Of a DNA stretch of 64,000 nucleotides, positions 16,491 through 25,300 are shown piece by piece. The translations under genes and the position numbers were made by a program. The notes below the pieces were generated by a model. That model did not search any database. It was not told the DNA's origin and was given only the letters and a program-made list of their open reading frames with translations. The stretch spans positions 62,001 to 126,000 of the forward strand of contig NZ_JADPIE010000006.1 in the NCBI RefSeq assembly GCF_015666175.1, written 5' to 3'. Source of the stretch: Halonatronomonas betaini. Its GTDB lineage: Bacteria; Bacillota; Halanaerobiia; Halanaerobiales; Halarsenatibacteraceae. Every line of letters starts with the position of its first letter. Position 1 is the first letter of the stretch.

Positions 16491-16507
16491 GCAGTCTTTT
16501 TCAATAA

Positions 16508-18277
16508 TTAATCAATTCCATATTTGTCTAATTTATAATAAAGACTTCTAACAGCAATACCTAAAAGATTTGCAGCCTCAGTTCTATTGCCATCTGTATC
16601 TTCTAAGGCCTTTAAGATTAGTTTTTTCTCTGTTTCATTTAAAATCTCTTTTAATGAATGTTCTTCAAATGAAATAGCTTCCTGCTTTGGTTTTATCTTA
16701 ATATCAACTGGCTCTTCAATATTTAATCCAGGTAAATGGATAGTGTCAATATAATCTTCATCTTTTGCCAGATGGATCATGGCCTGGCTTATAATATTTT
16801 CTAACTCCCGAACATTACCTGGCCAGTCATATTTTTGAAGTTCTTTAACTGCTAAATCTGTTATCCCTTTAACAGACCGTCCATATTCCTGATTGAACTT
16901 TCTTATAATATGCTCTGAAAGCGGTTTGATATCTTCCAACCTATCTCTTAAAGGTGGAATATTAAGAGGAAATACATTTAAGCGATAATACAAATCTTCC
17001 CGGAAACGGTCCTCCTGAATGGCTCTCTCTAAATTTATATTAGTCGCAACTATAACCCTAACATCTATTGGAATAGGCCTGGTTCCTCCGACTCTCACAA
17101 CTTCTCTTTCCTGTAAAACTCTAAGAAGTTTAGATTGGAGATTAGGACTTATCTTGCCAATTTCATCAAGAAAAATTGTTCCTCCATCGGCTTCTTCAAA
17201 TACTCCTTTTTTGCCACCTTTTTTTGCCCCTGTAAAAGCACCTTCTTCATAGCCAAATAGCTCACTTTCCAGTAAACTATCAACTAATGCACTGCAATTA
17301 ACTCTTATAAATTTTTTATTTCTCCTCTTACTTTCATTATGAATTGCATGGGCAAATAACTCTTTTCCTGTACCACTTTCTCCTCTTAACAGAACAGTGG
17401 CTGGCGTTTGAGAAGCTTTTCTGGCTTTATTGATTACAGCTTGCATTGTCTGGCTTCGAGCAACTATATCTTTAAAACTATATCTGGCTTTCAGCTGACG
17501 AAGCATCTGTCTTGCCTGATCTAATTCTTCAGTTAGATTTTTAATTTCTGATACATCTTTTATTACCCCGACGCTACCCTTTAATTCTCCATCTACCATA
17601 ATTGGAGCTACATCGACAATTACATCTTTCCGCTGGGGGCCGACTTTCATCCTGACTCCCTGAACTTTTTCTTTGGTCTGCAATACTTTATAATGCATGG
17701 ATTGGCCTTCAGCAATATCAACATCAGCAGGTTTGCCGATTACATCTTCTTCTGTTAAGCCGGTCATTCGTGTATAAGCAGGGTTGATTAAAATTCCAAT
17801 ACCATTTTCATCAACTACAGATATGGCATCCTGAGTAGAGTTTATTATCGCTTCAAGCATGCCCTGGATTTCTTTTAAATTAGTAATTTCTTCGGCGAGT
17901 CTGGTCACTTCCGTCTTATCTCTAAAAACAGCTACAGCTCCAATAATCTCACCATTATCTCCTTTTACTGGAACTCTATTTGTAACAATCTGGGTATCAT
18001 CTACCTGTTGAAACCGATTCAATTCAGGTTCTGCATTTTCTAAAACTATATGGAGTCTTGTATTCGGAATAACCTCTCTTACGTCATAACCGATGACATC
18101 TTCCTGTTTTAGGTTTAATATACTGGCAGCAGCCTGATTAAATAGTTCAACCTGACAGTCAGAATTGATTGCTATCATCCCGTCATGGGTAGAATCAATT
18201 ATAACATCTTTTTTACGGTTAATTTGTTTTAATTTATTTATCTCTTCTTTTAAACTGGCAATCTCTTCTTCTGCCAT
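16508..18277 (-). CDS. PAS-containing sigma-54-dependent transcriptional activator (BkdR-like)
   Basis: This 589-residue enhancer-binding protein has two PAS domains (about residues 20-125 and 140-250) that should sense a small-molecule or redox signal. The AAA+ domain (about 270-505) has Walker A GESGTGKE, the intact sigma-54 contact loop GAFTGA near 345, and Walker B GGTIFLDEIGK. The C-terminal Fis-type HTH contains TEAANLLGIAVRSLYYKLDK. It has no receiver domain, so it is not a classical response regulator. Its position next to a -24/-12 promoter ahead of branched-chain catabolic genes parallels B. subtilis BkdR. Its own promoter appears to be sigma-A type. The inducing ligand is unknown. 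Confidence 0.92.
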   Translation of the reverse strand: MAEEEIASLKEEINKLKQINRKKDVIIDSTHDGMIAINSDCQVELFNQAAASILNLKQEDVIGYDVREVIPNTRLHIVLENAEPELNRFQQVDDTQIVTNRVPVKGDNGEIIGAVAVFRDKTEVTRLAEEITNLKEIQGMLEAIINSTQDAISVVDENGIGILINPAYTRMTGLTEEDVIGKPADVDIAEGQSMHYKVLQTKEKVQGVRMKVGPQRKDVIVDVAPIMVDGELKGSVGVIKDVSEIKNLTEELDQARQMLRQLKARYSFKDIVARSQTMQAVINKARKASQTPATVLLRGESGTGKELFAHAIHNESKRRNKKFIRVNCSALVDSLLESELFGYEEGAFTGAKKGGKKGVFEEADGGTIFLDEIGKISPNLQSKLLRVLQEREVVRVGGTRPIPIDVRVIVATNINLERAIQEDRFREDLYYRLNVFPLNIPPLRDRLEDIKPLSEHIIRKFNQEYGRSVKGITDLAVKELQKYDWPGNVRELENIISQAMIHLAKDEDYIDTIHLPGLNIEEPVDIKIKPKQEAISFEEHSLKEILNETEKKLILKALEDTDGNRTEAANLLGIAVRSLYYKLDKYGID

Positions 18278-18311
18278 AATTTCACCTCTTCATAATACAT
18301 TCCGTTCTTTA

Positions 18312-18341
18312 ATTTTACCATAGAATCAAGCTCTGCTGCAA
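18312..18341 (-). promoter_or_regulatory. candidate sigma-A promoter of the activator gene
   Basis: The minus strand reads TTGCAG, an 18-bp spacer, then TAAAAT. The -10 is about 35 bp from the activator start codon. Each hexamer has one or two mismatches, so the call is moderate. Confidence 0.45.
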
Positions 18342-18362
18342 ATTAATTGAGTTAATATGTAT

Positions 18363-19913
18363 TTATAAAAACTGACCAGCTAATAAAGCAACTAATCCAA
18401 CTAATAGAGCATTAAATATTGTATATTTAATGCAACTCTTAATTATTTCTCCTTCTTTACCTGTTATACCAACAACAGATGTGCCTAATAAAATCTTTGC
18501 TGGAGCAATGGCAGATCCCAGAGAACCTCCAATAGACTGTGTCGAGGCAATTATATCTGGTGAAAAATTAATTAAATTTGCTGTATTTACCTGAAAGGCA
18601 CCAAAAAGCACATTAGAGCTGGTGTTGCTTCCAGTTAAAAAAGCTCCCAAAATTCCAATAAGTGGTGAAAACAGAGGAAAAACATTTCCGCTCACTCTAG
18701 CCATTCCTCTTGCAAAATTGAATATCATTCCAGAATCATTCATTATTGTTGACATTATCATTAGAATCAATAATGTAATTGCAGTGGAATGTCCCTTTTT
18801 ATATGTAACTGCAAATATATTTTTAAGCTTAATTTTATTTAAATTTCCTTTGAAAATATAAATAATTATTCCTAGAGATGAGCTAAGCAACAAGTAAAAT
18901 ACTGGATGGTTAAATAACTCTATTGTAGCATATGCTGGTTCACTGGCGACCTGATGGCCCAGTCCAGTTGTAAAGCCAGGGAAAGAAAAAGATAGATTAT
19001 AATCAGGTAAAAAATTGCTCAATGGACTTAATTGAAAGGTTAATATAGATCCTATCAATATTAAATATGGTGCTAATGCAGTTAAAATTGTCATTTGATT
19101 AGTCTCATAAAAAAATGCTTCTTTTAAATTTAGTTTTGAATTTTTGATTAATATAATCATAAAATATATAGAGCCAATTGTTCCTGCTAATAAAGTTGCT
19201 ATATGGGCAAAACCACCAATAGCAGCGCCAACTTTAGCCAGGCTCATTAATACTGTCATTAATAATATATCTTTTATATTTTCTTTTACTACTTTCCAAC
19301 CACCATATATATGGGCTGTGAATATTCCTGTTGAAAAGATTGTAACTATAAACAATAATGACATTATTATTCCTAACCTGTATGGATCTAAACCTGTTAC
19401 CAGTTGAATCGTATAATATGATGAACCTATTGAGCCAAAACTTACTGACCAGGAATGTCCGACTAAAACGGCAATAACTGATGGTAATGGTTTATAGCCA
19501 ATTCCAATTATTAAAGCTCCAGCAATAGCAACAGGTACTCCAAAACCAGTAACCCCCTGGATAAAACCTGAAAATGCCCAGCTTAAACCTATAAAAAGTA
19601 AAGCTCTATTTCCTCCTAATTCCTTTATAAAATTCTTAATAGTTTCAAAACCACCTGCTATATCAACTATACTATATAATAAAACTGCGCCAAGTATAAT
19701 TAAAATTACATATAAACTTAAGCTGGCACCTTTGCCAGTAGAAATTATAAGTTGATTAATATTTAATTGATAAATAATAGATGCAAATATAGAAGTAATA
19801 ATTAAACTAAAAAATGCTGCATTACGAGACTTTATTTTCATGTAAGACATAAGAAATAAGAGTAGAAAAATTGGCAGTGAAGCTATTGCCCACAAAAACA
19901 GATTAAACTCCAT
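18363..19913 (-). CDS. LctP-family (lactate permease-like) transporter
   Basis: This 516-residue membrane protein has about a dozen hydrophobic segments and resembles the LctP/LldP lactate-glycolate permease family. Family-like features are the FSGFIQGVTGFGVPVAIAGA block near residue 112, VLVGHSWSVSFGSIGSSYY near 148, and TGSNTSSNVLFGAFQ near 426. It is slightly shorter than typical LldP (about 530-560). It lies downstream of arcC but is separated from it by a terminator-like hairpin, and no arcD-type antiporter is visible. It could import a carboxylate, export fermentation acids, or serve the arginine pathway. The sequence does not decide between these. Confidence 0.82.
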   Translation of the reverse strand: MEFNLFLWAIASLPIFLLLFLMSYMKIKSRNAAFFSLIITSIFASIIYQLNINQLIISTGKGASLSLYVILIILGAVLLYSIVDIAGGFETIKNFIKELGGNRALLFIGLSWAFSGFIQGVTGFGVPVAIAGALIIGIGYKPLPSVIAVLVGHSWSVSFGSIGSSYYTIQLVTGLDPYRLGIIMSLLFIVTIFSTGIFTAHIYGGWKVVKENIKDILLMTVLMSLAKVGAAIGGFAHIATLLAGTIGSIYFMIILIKNSKLNLKEAFFYETNQMTILTALAPYLILIGSILTFQLSPLSNFLPDYNLSFSFPGFTTGLGHQVASEPAYATIELFNHPVFYLLLSSSLGIIIYIFKGNLNKIKLKNIFAVTYKKGHSTAITLLILMIMSTIMNDSGMIFNFARGMARVSGNVFPLFSPLIGILGAFLTGSNTSSNVLFGAFQVNTANLINFSPDIIASTQSIGGSLGSAIAPAKILLGTSVVGITGKEGEIIKSCIKYTIFNALLVGLVALLAGQFL

Positions 19914-19937
19914 AAATGATTCCTCCTGACATAAATA

Positions 19938-19974
19938 TAAAAAAAGAGGAGTTATCTTTTGAAATAACCCCTCT
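19938..19974 (-). terminator. terminator or attenuator between arcC and the LctP-family gene
   Basis: On the minus strand AGAGGGGTTAT and ATAACTCCTCT enclose an 8-nt loop and are followed by seven Ts. Only about 25 bp separate it from the permease start, so the permease is probably expressed by readthrough, not from a separate promoter. Confidence 0.85.
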
Positions 19975-20007
19975 TAATTATATCATACTTCTATTTTTTA
20001 TTTAAGC

Positions 20008-20943
20008 TTATTCATCGATAATTAGTGTTCCTGTTTCTCCCTTAAGTCCAGCACGTGCTTTTTCTAAGGAAGTAATTAAAGCCTTACGACCTTTTCCACT
20101 TTCAGCAAATTTCATTGCTGCTTTGACTTTTGGTAGCATGCTACCTGGAGCAAAATGTCCCTCTTCACAATATTTTTCTGCAGTCTCTAAATCCATCTTA
20201 TCAAGATTTTTCTGCTCAGGAGTACCAAAATTAATTGCTACCTGTTCTACTGCTGTTAAAATCACTAAATAATCTGCATCCAGCAATTCAGCTAATTTCT
20301 CACTTGCATAATCCTTATCTATTACAGCAGGAACACCTTTGAGGCCACTACCAGTTTTAACAACTGGAATACCTCCTCCACCACAGGCAATAACAACTTC
20401 TCCATTAGAAACAAGATCAGAAATTATATCTTTTTCAGCTATATCGACTGGAAGTGGGCTTGGAACAACTCGTCGATAACCTCTACCGGCATCTTCAACC
20501 ATATTATAACCTTTTGAAGTTCTTAAATCTTCAGCTTCTTTTTCAGTATAAAAAGCTCCAATAGGCTTACTTGGGTTCTCAAATGCAGGATCGTTCTCAT
20601 CAACTATAACCTGAGTTATAACAGTTGCAGCATTTTTATTAATATCTCTGGATTTCATTTCTTCTCTGATAGCATTCTGTAAATGGTATCCTATATATCC
20701 CTGACTCATTGCTCCACATTCTGGAAAAGGCATCTCTGGAGTTCCTTCAGGTGATGCTGCAGAAACTTCAAATGCCAGGTTAATCATTCCAACCTGAGGC
20801 CCGTTACCATGGGCTAAAGTTATTTGATGACCATTTTCAAGTAGATCTACTATCGAACTTGCTGTGCTTTTAACTGCTTCCTGCTGTTCAGCAGGGTTAT
20901 TCCCTAAAGCATTTCCGCCTAAAGCTATTACCATACGTGCCAT
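20008..20943 (-). CDS. arcC: carbamate kinase
   Basis: It transfers the phosphate of carbamoyl phosphate to ADP, the ATP-yielding last step of the arginine deiminase pathway. At 311 residues it is full length. The N-terminal VIALGGNALG is the amino-acid kinase phosphate loop. AHGNGPQVGMINLA near residue 44, CGGGGIPVV near 206 and the C-terminal region ITSLEKARAGLKGETGT match the carbamate kinase family. It is the third gene of arcA-arcB-arcC. The 84-bp gap from arcB includes AT-rich sequence with no strong promoter. A terminator follows the gene. Confidence 0.95.
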   Translation of the reverse strand: MARMVIALGGNALGNNPAEQQEAVKSTASSIVDLLENGHQITLAHGNGPQVGMINLAFEVSAASPEGTPEMPFPECGAMSQGYIGYHLQNAIREEMKSRDINKNAATVITQVIVDENDPAFENPSKPIGAFYTEKEAEDLRTSKGYNMVEDAGRGYRRVVPSPLPVDIAEKDIISDLVSNGEVVIACGGGGIPVVKTGSGLKGVPAVIDKDYASEKLAELLDADYLVILTAVEQVAINFGTPEQKNLDKMDLETAEKYCEEGHFAPGSMLPKVKAAMKFAESGKGRKALITSLEKARAGLKGETGTLIIDE

Positions 20944-21027
20944 AAAATCAATTCCTCCAATTTTAATTATATTTAATTTATATAGTCTTGTTTAAATATT
21001 ATATTATTTTCTTAATATTTTCAAGTT

Positions 21028-22023
21028 TTATTTGCCTAATGTAGCTACCATTACTGCCTTTATTGTATGCATTCTATTTTCTGCCTGATCAAAAACCTTT
21101 GAATGCTCTGATTCAAAAACTTCATCAGTAACTTCCATTTCAGCCATTCCATAATCCTGATATATCTTTTCACCATTTTCAGTTTCACGGTTATGATACG
21201 CAGGTAAACAGTGGAGGAAAATAACATCTGGATTATCTGTATTATCGATCATTTCCTGGTTTACCTGGTATGGTTTTAATAATTCTATTCTATTTTCAAA
21301 CTGATCTTCTTCTCCCATTGAGACCCAGACATCTGTATATATTACGTCTGCATCTTCTACACCAGCAACAGGATCTGCTGTTAATGTAACGCTACCACCG
21401 GATGCTTCAGCAAATTTTTCAGCTTTTTTAACTAATCCTTCTTCTGGCCATAAACTTTCTGGTGAACAGATTGTAACATTTAATCCGACTATTGCTCCAC
21501 CGATCATTAAAGAGTTGGCCATATTATTTCTGCCATCTCCGGTATAAACAAAATTTAAACCTTCTAGATAACCGAAATTTTCTTCCATAGTCATTAAATC
21601 AGCTAAGATCTGAGTTGGATGATATTTATCAGTTAATCCATTCCAGACTGGTACTCCGGCATATTCTCCAAGTATTTCTACAGTTTCATGTTCAAAACCT
21701 CTAAACTGAATGCCATCAAAATAACGACCTAAAACTCTTGCAGTATCAGCAACAGATTCTTTTTTACCTAACTGAATATCATTTTTCCCTAAATATTCGG
21801 TGCTGGCACCTTCATCGGCTGCGCCAACAGCGAAAGCACAACGGGTTCTGGTTGATGGCTTTTCAAAAATCAAAGCAATATTTTTGTTTTCCAGTAAATC
21901 ACCTTTTATCCCTGATCTTTTCTTCTGTTTTAAATCATGAGATAATTGTAATAAATATTCAATATCTTCCCTTGAAAAATCTAATAAAGTTAGAAAATTT
22001 CTTCCTGATAAATTCTTTGGCAT
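21028..22023 (-). CDS. arcB: ornithine carbamoyltransferase (catabolic)
   Basis: It phosphorolyses citrulline to ornithine and carbamoyl phosphate in the deiminase pathway. The 331-residue protein has the carbamoyl-phosphate motif STRTR in [16 protein letters not shown] (near residue 54), the ornithine-loop region [12 protein letters not shown] near 268, and the C-terminal [16 protein letters not shown]. Position between arcA and arcC makes it the catabolic enzyme, not the biosynthetic ArgF, although sequence alone cannot separate the two. It starts 23 bp after the arcA stop with a GGAGG ribosome-binding site. Confidence 0.95.
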   Translation of the reverse strand: MPKNLSGRNFLTLLDFSREDIEYLLQLSHDLKQKKRSGIKGDLLENKNIALIFEKPSTRTRCAFAVGAADEGASTEYLGKNDIQLGKKESVADTARVLGRYFDGIQFRGFEHETVEILGEYAGVPVWNGLTDKYHPTQILADLMTMEENFGYLEGLNFVYTGDGRNNMANSLMIGGAIVGLNVTICSPESLWPEEGLVKKAEKFAEASGGSVTLTADPVAGVEDADVIYTDVWVSMGEEDQFENRIELLKPYQVNQEMIDNTDNPDVIFLHCLPAYHNRETENGEKIYQDYGMAEMEVTDEVFESEHSKVFDQAENRMHTIKAVMVATLGK

Positions 22024-22046
22024 TTTAAATTCCTCCTAATAATTTT

Positions 22047-23273
22047 TTATATTTTTTCTCTTACAAGAGGCATACTCATACAGCGAGGGCCTCCTCTTCC
22101 TCTAGATAATTCAGAACTAGGCATTTTATGGAGTTTGATACCTTTTTCTTCTAAAAGACGATTTGTCACATAATTTCTGGTATAAACAACTACTTCTCCA
22201 GGAGCTATTGCCAGAGTATTAGAACCATCATTCCATTGCTCTCTGCCTCCATCGATTAAATCTCCTCCTGCACATCTTATCAGTTCAACTGATTCTAATC
22301 CTAAATAAGTTTTTAATAATTCACTTAAAGTTGATTTTTCTTTACTAATCTGTAACTGGCCTTCACCATCGAGAGTTAAAGAATAAACGACCAGTGGACC
22401 TTCAATTTCAGCATGAATGGTAAATTTATCAAAATCAACCATTGTAAAGACTGTGTCAAGATGCATAAAAGCTCTTCTTGGTGGAATCTGTAAGGCCAGG
22501 ACTCTATTAAAGCTTTGATCTGAACGGAGAATTTCGCTGGCAAATTGCTCAATAGCAGCTGGTTCAGTTCTTTGAGAAATTCCTAAAGCTAATACTTCTG
22601 AACTCAAAACTAGCTGATCTCCACCCTCCAGAGATTTTTTGTCATATCGACTAAACCAGCGAGGTATGTCTGCATCTTTATAATCTGGATGAAAATTAAA
22701 AATATATTCAGCAAAGATAGTCTCTCTATTTCTAGTTTCAGTCTTCATATGATTTAAACTTATTCCATTGCCTATGGTTGCAAATGGATCTCTAGTAAAA
22801 TAGAGGTTTGGCATTGGATCTAAAATAAAGGGGTAATCTGTATTAACCCTATCAGCCAGTGACCTGTCAACTAAATTATCTATTTCTGTCTTCTTAATAC
22901 CAGACATTAAGTTGACAATCAACTCTTTATTATTATACTTAGATAGCCAACTCTTTACAGCTTCTCTTCTATATTCATCTAAAAGCCCTGCTTCATCTAA
23001 AAACTGTTCTATAAATTTTTCTCTTACTCCAGGTTCTGCTATAGCTTCAGCAGTTAAGTCTTCAAGATATTCTACCTCAACTCCATTATCTTTAAGAATA
23101 CCAGCAAAGTAATCATGCTCTTTGCGAGCAACTTCTAAATATGGAATATCATCAAATAAAAGCCTGTCTAAAAGATCTGGAGTTAACCTTTCTATTTCAA
23201 GACCTGGCCTGTGGATTAATACCTTTTTTAATCTTCCTATTTCTGATTTAACCATCAGTGGAGATTCAGCCAC
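22047..23273 (-). CDS. arcA: arginine deiminase
   Basis: It hydrolyses arginine to citrulline and ammonia. I place the start at GTG 23273 ([13 protein letters not shown]), eight bases after an AAGGAG site, in preference to the ATG 10 codons upstream, which has no ribosome-binding site. That gives 408 residues, the usual ADI length. The N-terminal [18 protein letters not shown], the [10 protein letters not shown] segment near residue 160, an EGGDQLVLS segment, and the C-terminal [12 protein letters not shown] with the nucleophilic Cys are all present. It heads arcABC, behind a sigma-A promoter that overlaps an inverted repeat. The TrmB-type gene next door is the likely local regulator. Confidence 0.95.
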   Translation of the reverse strand: MAESPLMVKSEIGRLKKVLIHRPGLEIERLTPDLLDRLLFDDIPYLEVARKEHDYFAGILKDNGVEVEYLEDLTAEAIAEPGVREKFIEQFLDEAGLLDEYRREAVKSWLSKYNNKELIVNLMSGIKKTEIDNLVDRSLADRVNTDYPFILDPMPNLYFTRDPFATIGNGISLNHMKTETRNRETIFAEYIFNFHPDYKDADIPRWFSRYDKKSLEGGDQLVLSSEVLALGISQRTEPAAIEQFASEILRSDQSFNRVLALQIPPRRAFMHLDTVFTMVDFDKFTIHAEIEGPLVVYSLTLDGEGQLQISKEKSTLSELLKTYLGLESVELIRCAGGDLIDGGREQWNDGSNTLAIAPGEVVVYTRNYVTNRLLEEKGIKLHKMPSSELSRGRGGPRCMSMPLVREKI

Positions 23274-23344
23274 TGTAACCACTCCTTTATAAAGGATAAT
23301 CAAAATTAAGTTTTATTAACAACCTTAGTAGTTAGTACGATATC

Positions 23345-23373
23345 AGTATAATATTCTGACAACAATTTGTCAA
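23345..23373 (-). promoter_or_regulatory. sigma-A promoter of the arc operon
   Basis: The minus strand reads TTGACA, a 17-bp spacer, then TATACT, giving a predicted start about 65 bp upstream of the arcA GTG. The -35 is a perfect match. It lies just upstream of arcA in the 108-bp gap after the TrmB-type gene. Confidence 0.8.
23357..23372. promoter_or_regulatory. candidate operator overlapping the arc promoter
   Basis: TGACAA-CAAT-TTGTCA is a perfect 6-bp inverted repeat that covers the -35 hexamer and part of the spacer of the arc promoter. Its position suits repression by a dimeric regulator. The neighbouring TrmB-type protein is the obvious candidate and ArgR is an alternative, but no match to the ArgR box is evident. 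Confidence 0.45.
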
Positions 23374-23381
23374 GAATTTTA

Positions 23382-24182
23382 TTAAAAATTTCTTCTTAAT
23401 TTACTTAAATTAGGCCCAAATTTCTTATCTAACTCTTCTCCAAGTTCTTTATTAATTTCAGAAATATAAATATCATGACTGATAAAGCTTTTTGCCATCA
23501 ACATAAAAGCCTTATTTTGAGTCCAGATAGCTTCCGTCTCTTCACTGCCAAATGAACCAAAAAAACAATTCTGTTTATCTGCAATAACTGTAAGCCAGCG
23601 ACCTTCCTCTGTTGCAGATTTACTCAGACCCTCAAGCCTGTGATAGAAAACTTCACCTGGAAGTTCAGTTGATTCACCGTAGAAAACTGTTGTTATTGAA
23701 ACATTTCTAGCTTCTGCTTTAATTAATTCATCTTTTATTCCCTCTAATTCTTCTTCCCATATTTCCATAAGTAAACTTTTTTCTGCATCCTGAATTATTT
23801 CTTTAGCTTTATCCAGACAGCTCTGCTCTCCCTGAAAATGCCACATATAATCAATATCAGGTTGCTGTCCTATATCTGTAAGTTCATCTTCTAATGTTGA
23901 TAAATTTTCTTCTAATTTTTTCCTATAGCGGCTAATAAATTCTTTTAATGGCAACGGAGAATAATGAACTGGATTACTGCCTTGAGCAATTATTATTCCT
24001 TCTTCAACTAGACCCTTAACTGTCTCATATATTTTTGATTGTGGTACTCCAGATTGCTTACTTATCTCATATGCACTGATTCCACTCTCTTCCAACAAAG
24101 TTATATATGTTTTGGCCTCGTATTTATTAAAACCTAATTGTGCCATCCTATCTAATATTTCTTTCTCTTTTTGATTAGCCAT
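23382..24182 (-). CDS. TrmB-family transcriptional regulator
   Basis: This 266-residue protein has an N-terminal winged helix of the TrmB type: MAQLGFNKYEAKTYITLLEE (about residues 13-32), then AYEISKQSGVPQSKIYETVK as the recognition-helix region. A coiled-coil-like acidic linker follows (about 85-115), and a C-terminal domain of about 130 residues resembles the phospholipase D-like effector domain of TrmB proteins. TrmB regulators usually respond to sugars or other small molecules. Its location directly upstream of arcA, in the same orientation, suggests control of arginine catabolism. Its effector is unknown. It has only a weak -10 (TATAAT) 40 bp before the start. Confidence 0.8.
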   Translation of the reverse strand: MANQKEKEILDRMAQLGFNKYEAKTYITLLEESGISAYEISKQSGVPQSKIYETVKGLVEEGIIIAQGSNPVHYSPLPLKEFISRYRKKLEENLSTLEDELTDIGQQPDIDYMWHFQGEQSCLDKAKEIIQDAEKSLLMEIWEEELEGIKDELIKAEARNVSITTVFYGESTELPGEVFYHRLEGLSKSATEEGRWLTVIADKQNCFFGSFGSEETEAIWTQNKAFMLMAKSFISHDIYISEINKELGEELDKKFGPNLSKLRRNF

Positions 24183-24231
24183 ATTATCATCTCCTAAAGT
24201 TAAATCATATTATACAAGAATTAATTTAAAT

Positions 24232-24271
24232 AAAAAAAGCCTGATCAGAAACTTAACATTCTAATCAGACT
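24232..24271 (-). terminator. rho-independent terminator of spo0A
   Basis: On the minus strand AGTCTGATTAG pairs with CTGATCAGGCT (with G-U pairs) around a 12-nt loop, followed by a T7 run. It ends the recN/spo0A transcript before the TrmB-type gene. Confidence 0.88.
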
Positions 24272-24368
24272 TAAATTATTAAAAAAGCATGATCCTCCTT
24301 GAGTAAATCAAATTATATCTGATAATTATTACAATCAAATGAAACAAATATGTATATTCAAAAAAACA

Positions 24369-25190
24369 TTATAACCTTTTCTTAGCTTCTATCCTAACAA
24401 TATCGGCAACTTTGGCTACAAACTGTGAATTAGTCGGTTTACCTCTTGAACTGGTAATAACATTGCTAAAAAATTTATCAAGCATTTGTTTATTACCCTG
24501 TTCCCAGGTAAGATCTATAGCATGCCTTATCGCTCTTTCAACCCGACTTGATTTAGAATTAAAGCTTTCTGCAATTTTAGGATACAGCTTTTTTGTAATG
24601 GCACCTAATAGTTCGACCTCATCAACTACAAGTTCAACCGCTGTTTTTAAATACAAATACCCTTTTATATGAGAAGGTACTCCAAGCTTATGAAAAATCT
24701 CTGTAATTAATATATCAAGATCTAAATTTTCATTACTTTCTTTGTTACTTCCAATTGAATCATCATTTTTAAACTCTATAATGTCAAAACTATTTAATTC
24801 AGGATTGGGATTAATTAATTGTTCCAACCTATAAGTTAATCTTTCCAATTCAAACGGTTTCATAACTACATAATCTGCACCTAAATTTCCTGCTTCTCTG
24901 GTAACACTCTCTTTTCCAAAAGCAGTTAATAAGATTATTTTCATATCAAAAAAATGTTCAAAGTCCTGAAGTTCTTTCATGACTTCTAAACCATCTAAAT
25001 GAGGCATTATCAAATCCAGAAGCAATATATCAGGTTTAATTGTATTAATTAAATTAAGAGCTTCTTTCCCGTCATGGGCTTTCCCGGCAACAGTAAATTT
25101 ACTGTTTTTAGATAAATGATCTTCAACTAACTGACAGAAATGTTTATTATCATCAATTATCGCAATCTTTGTAGTTTCCTCCACAAACAT
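24369..25190 (-). CDS. spo0A: sporulation master regulator Spo0A
   Basis: This 273-residue response regulator has a receiver domain at about residues 8-125. The acidic pocket is IAIIDDNKHF near 9, the phospho-acceptor Asp is in PDILLLDLIMPHLDG near 56, and KPFE near 110 holds the conserved Lys. The C-terminal DNA-binding domain has the Spo0A signature SRVERAIRHAIDLTW near 212 and SRGKPTNSQFVAKVADIVR near 246, the latter the sigma-A contact region. It lies 110 bp after recN. The gene normally found between them in clostridia, spoIVB, is absent. Spo0A boxes occur at abrB at 56.2 kb, so the regulator probably acts in this cell. Confidence 0.97.
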   Translation of the reverse strand: MFVEETTKIAIIDDNKHFCQLVEDHLSKNSKFTVAGKAHDGKEALNLINTIKPDILLLDLIMPHLDGLEVMKELQDFEHFFDMKIILLTAFGKESVTREAGNLGADYVVMKPFELERLTYRLEQLINPNPELNSFDIIEFKNDDSIGSNKESNENLDLDILITEIFHKLGVPSHIKGYLYLKTAVELVVDEVELLGAITKKLYPKIAESFNSKSSRVERAIRHAIDLTWEQGNKQMLDKFFSNVITSSRGKPTNSQFVAKVADIVRIEAKKRL

Positions 25191-25300
25191 GCCCTCCTGA
25201 TTAAATATTTTAAATATATACCCTAAATATTTTGACCGTATTAATATAATTCTTCATATAACTTAAAAGACCTTCATAAACAATCAAATTTTTTGAGAAA

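Noticed and set aside
20944-21027. A promoter between arcB and arcC (TTGAAA, TATAAT)
   Set aside because: The spacer is only 15 bp and the surrounding sequence is very AT-rich. The genes can be co-transcribed from the arcA promoter.
24283-24306. AAGGAGGATCATG on the minus strand after spo0A, looking like a start site
   Set aside because: The frame is only three codons long (ATG CTT TTT TAA) and lies directly before the terminator, so there is no protein.
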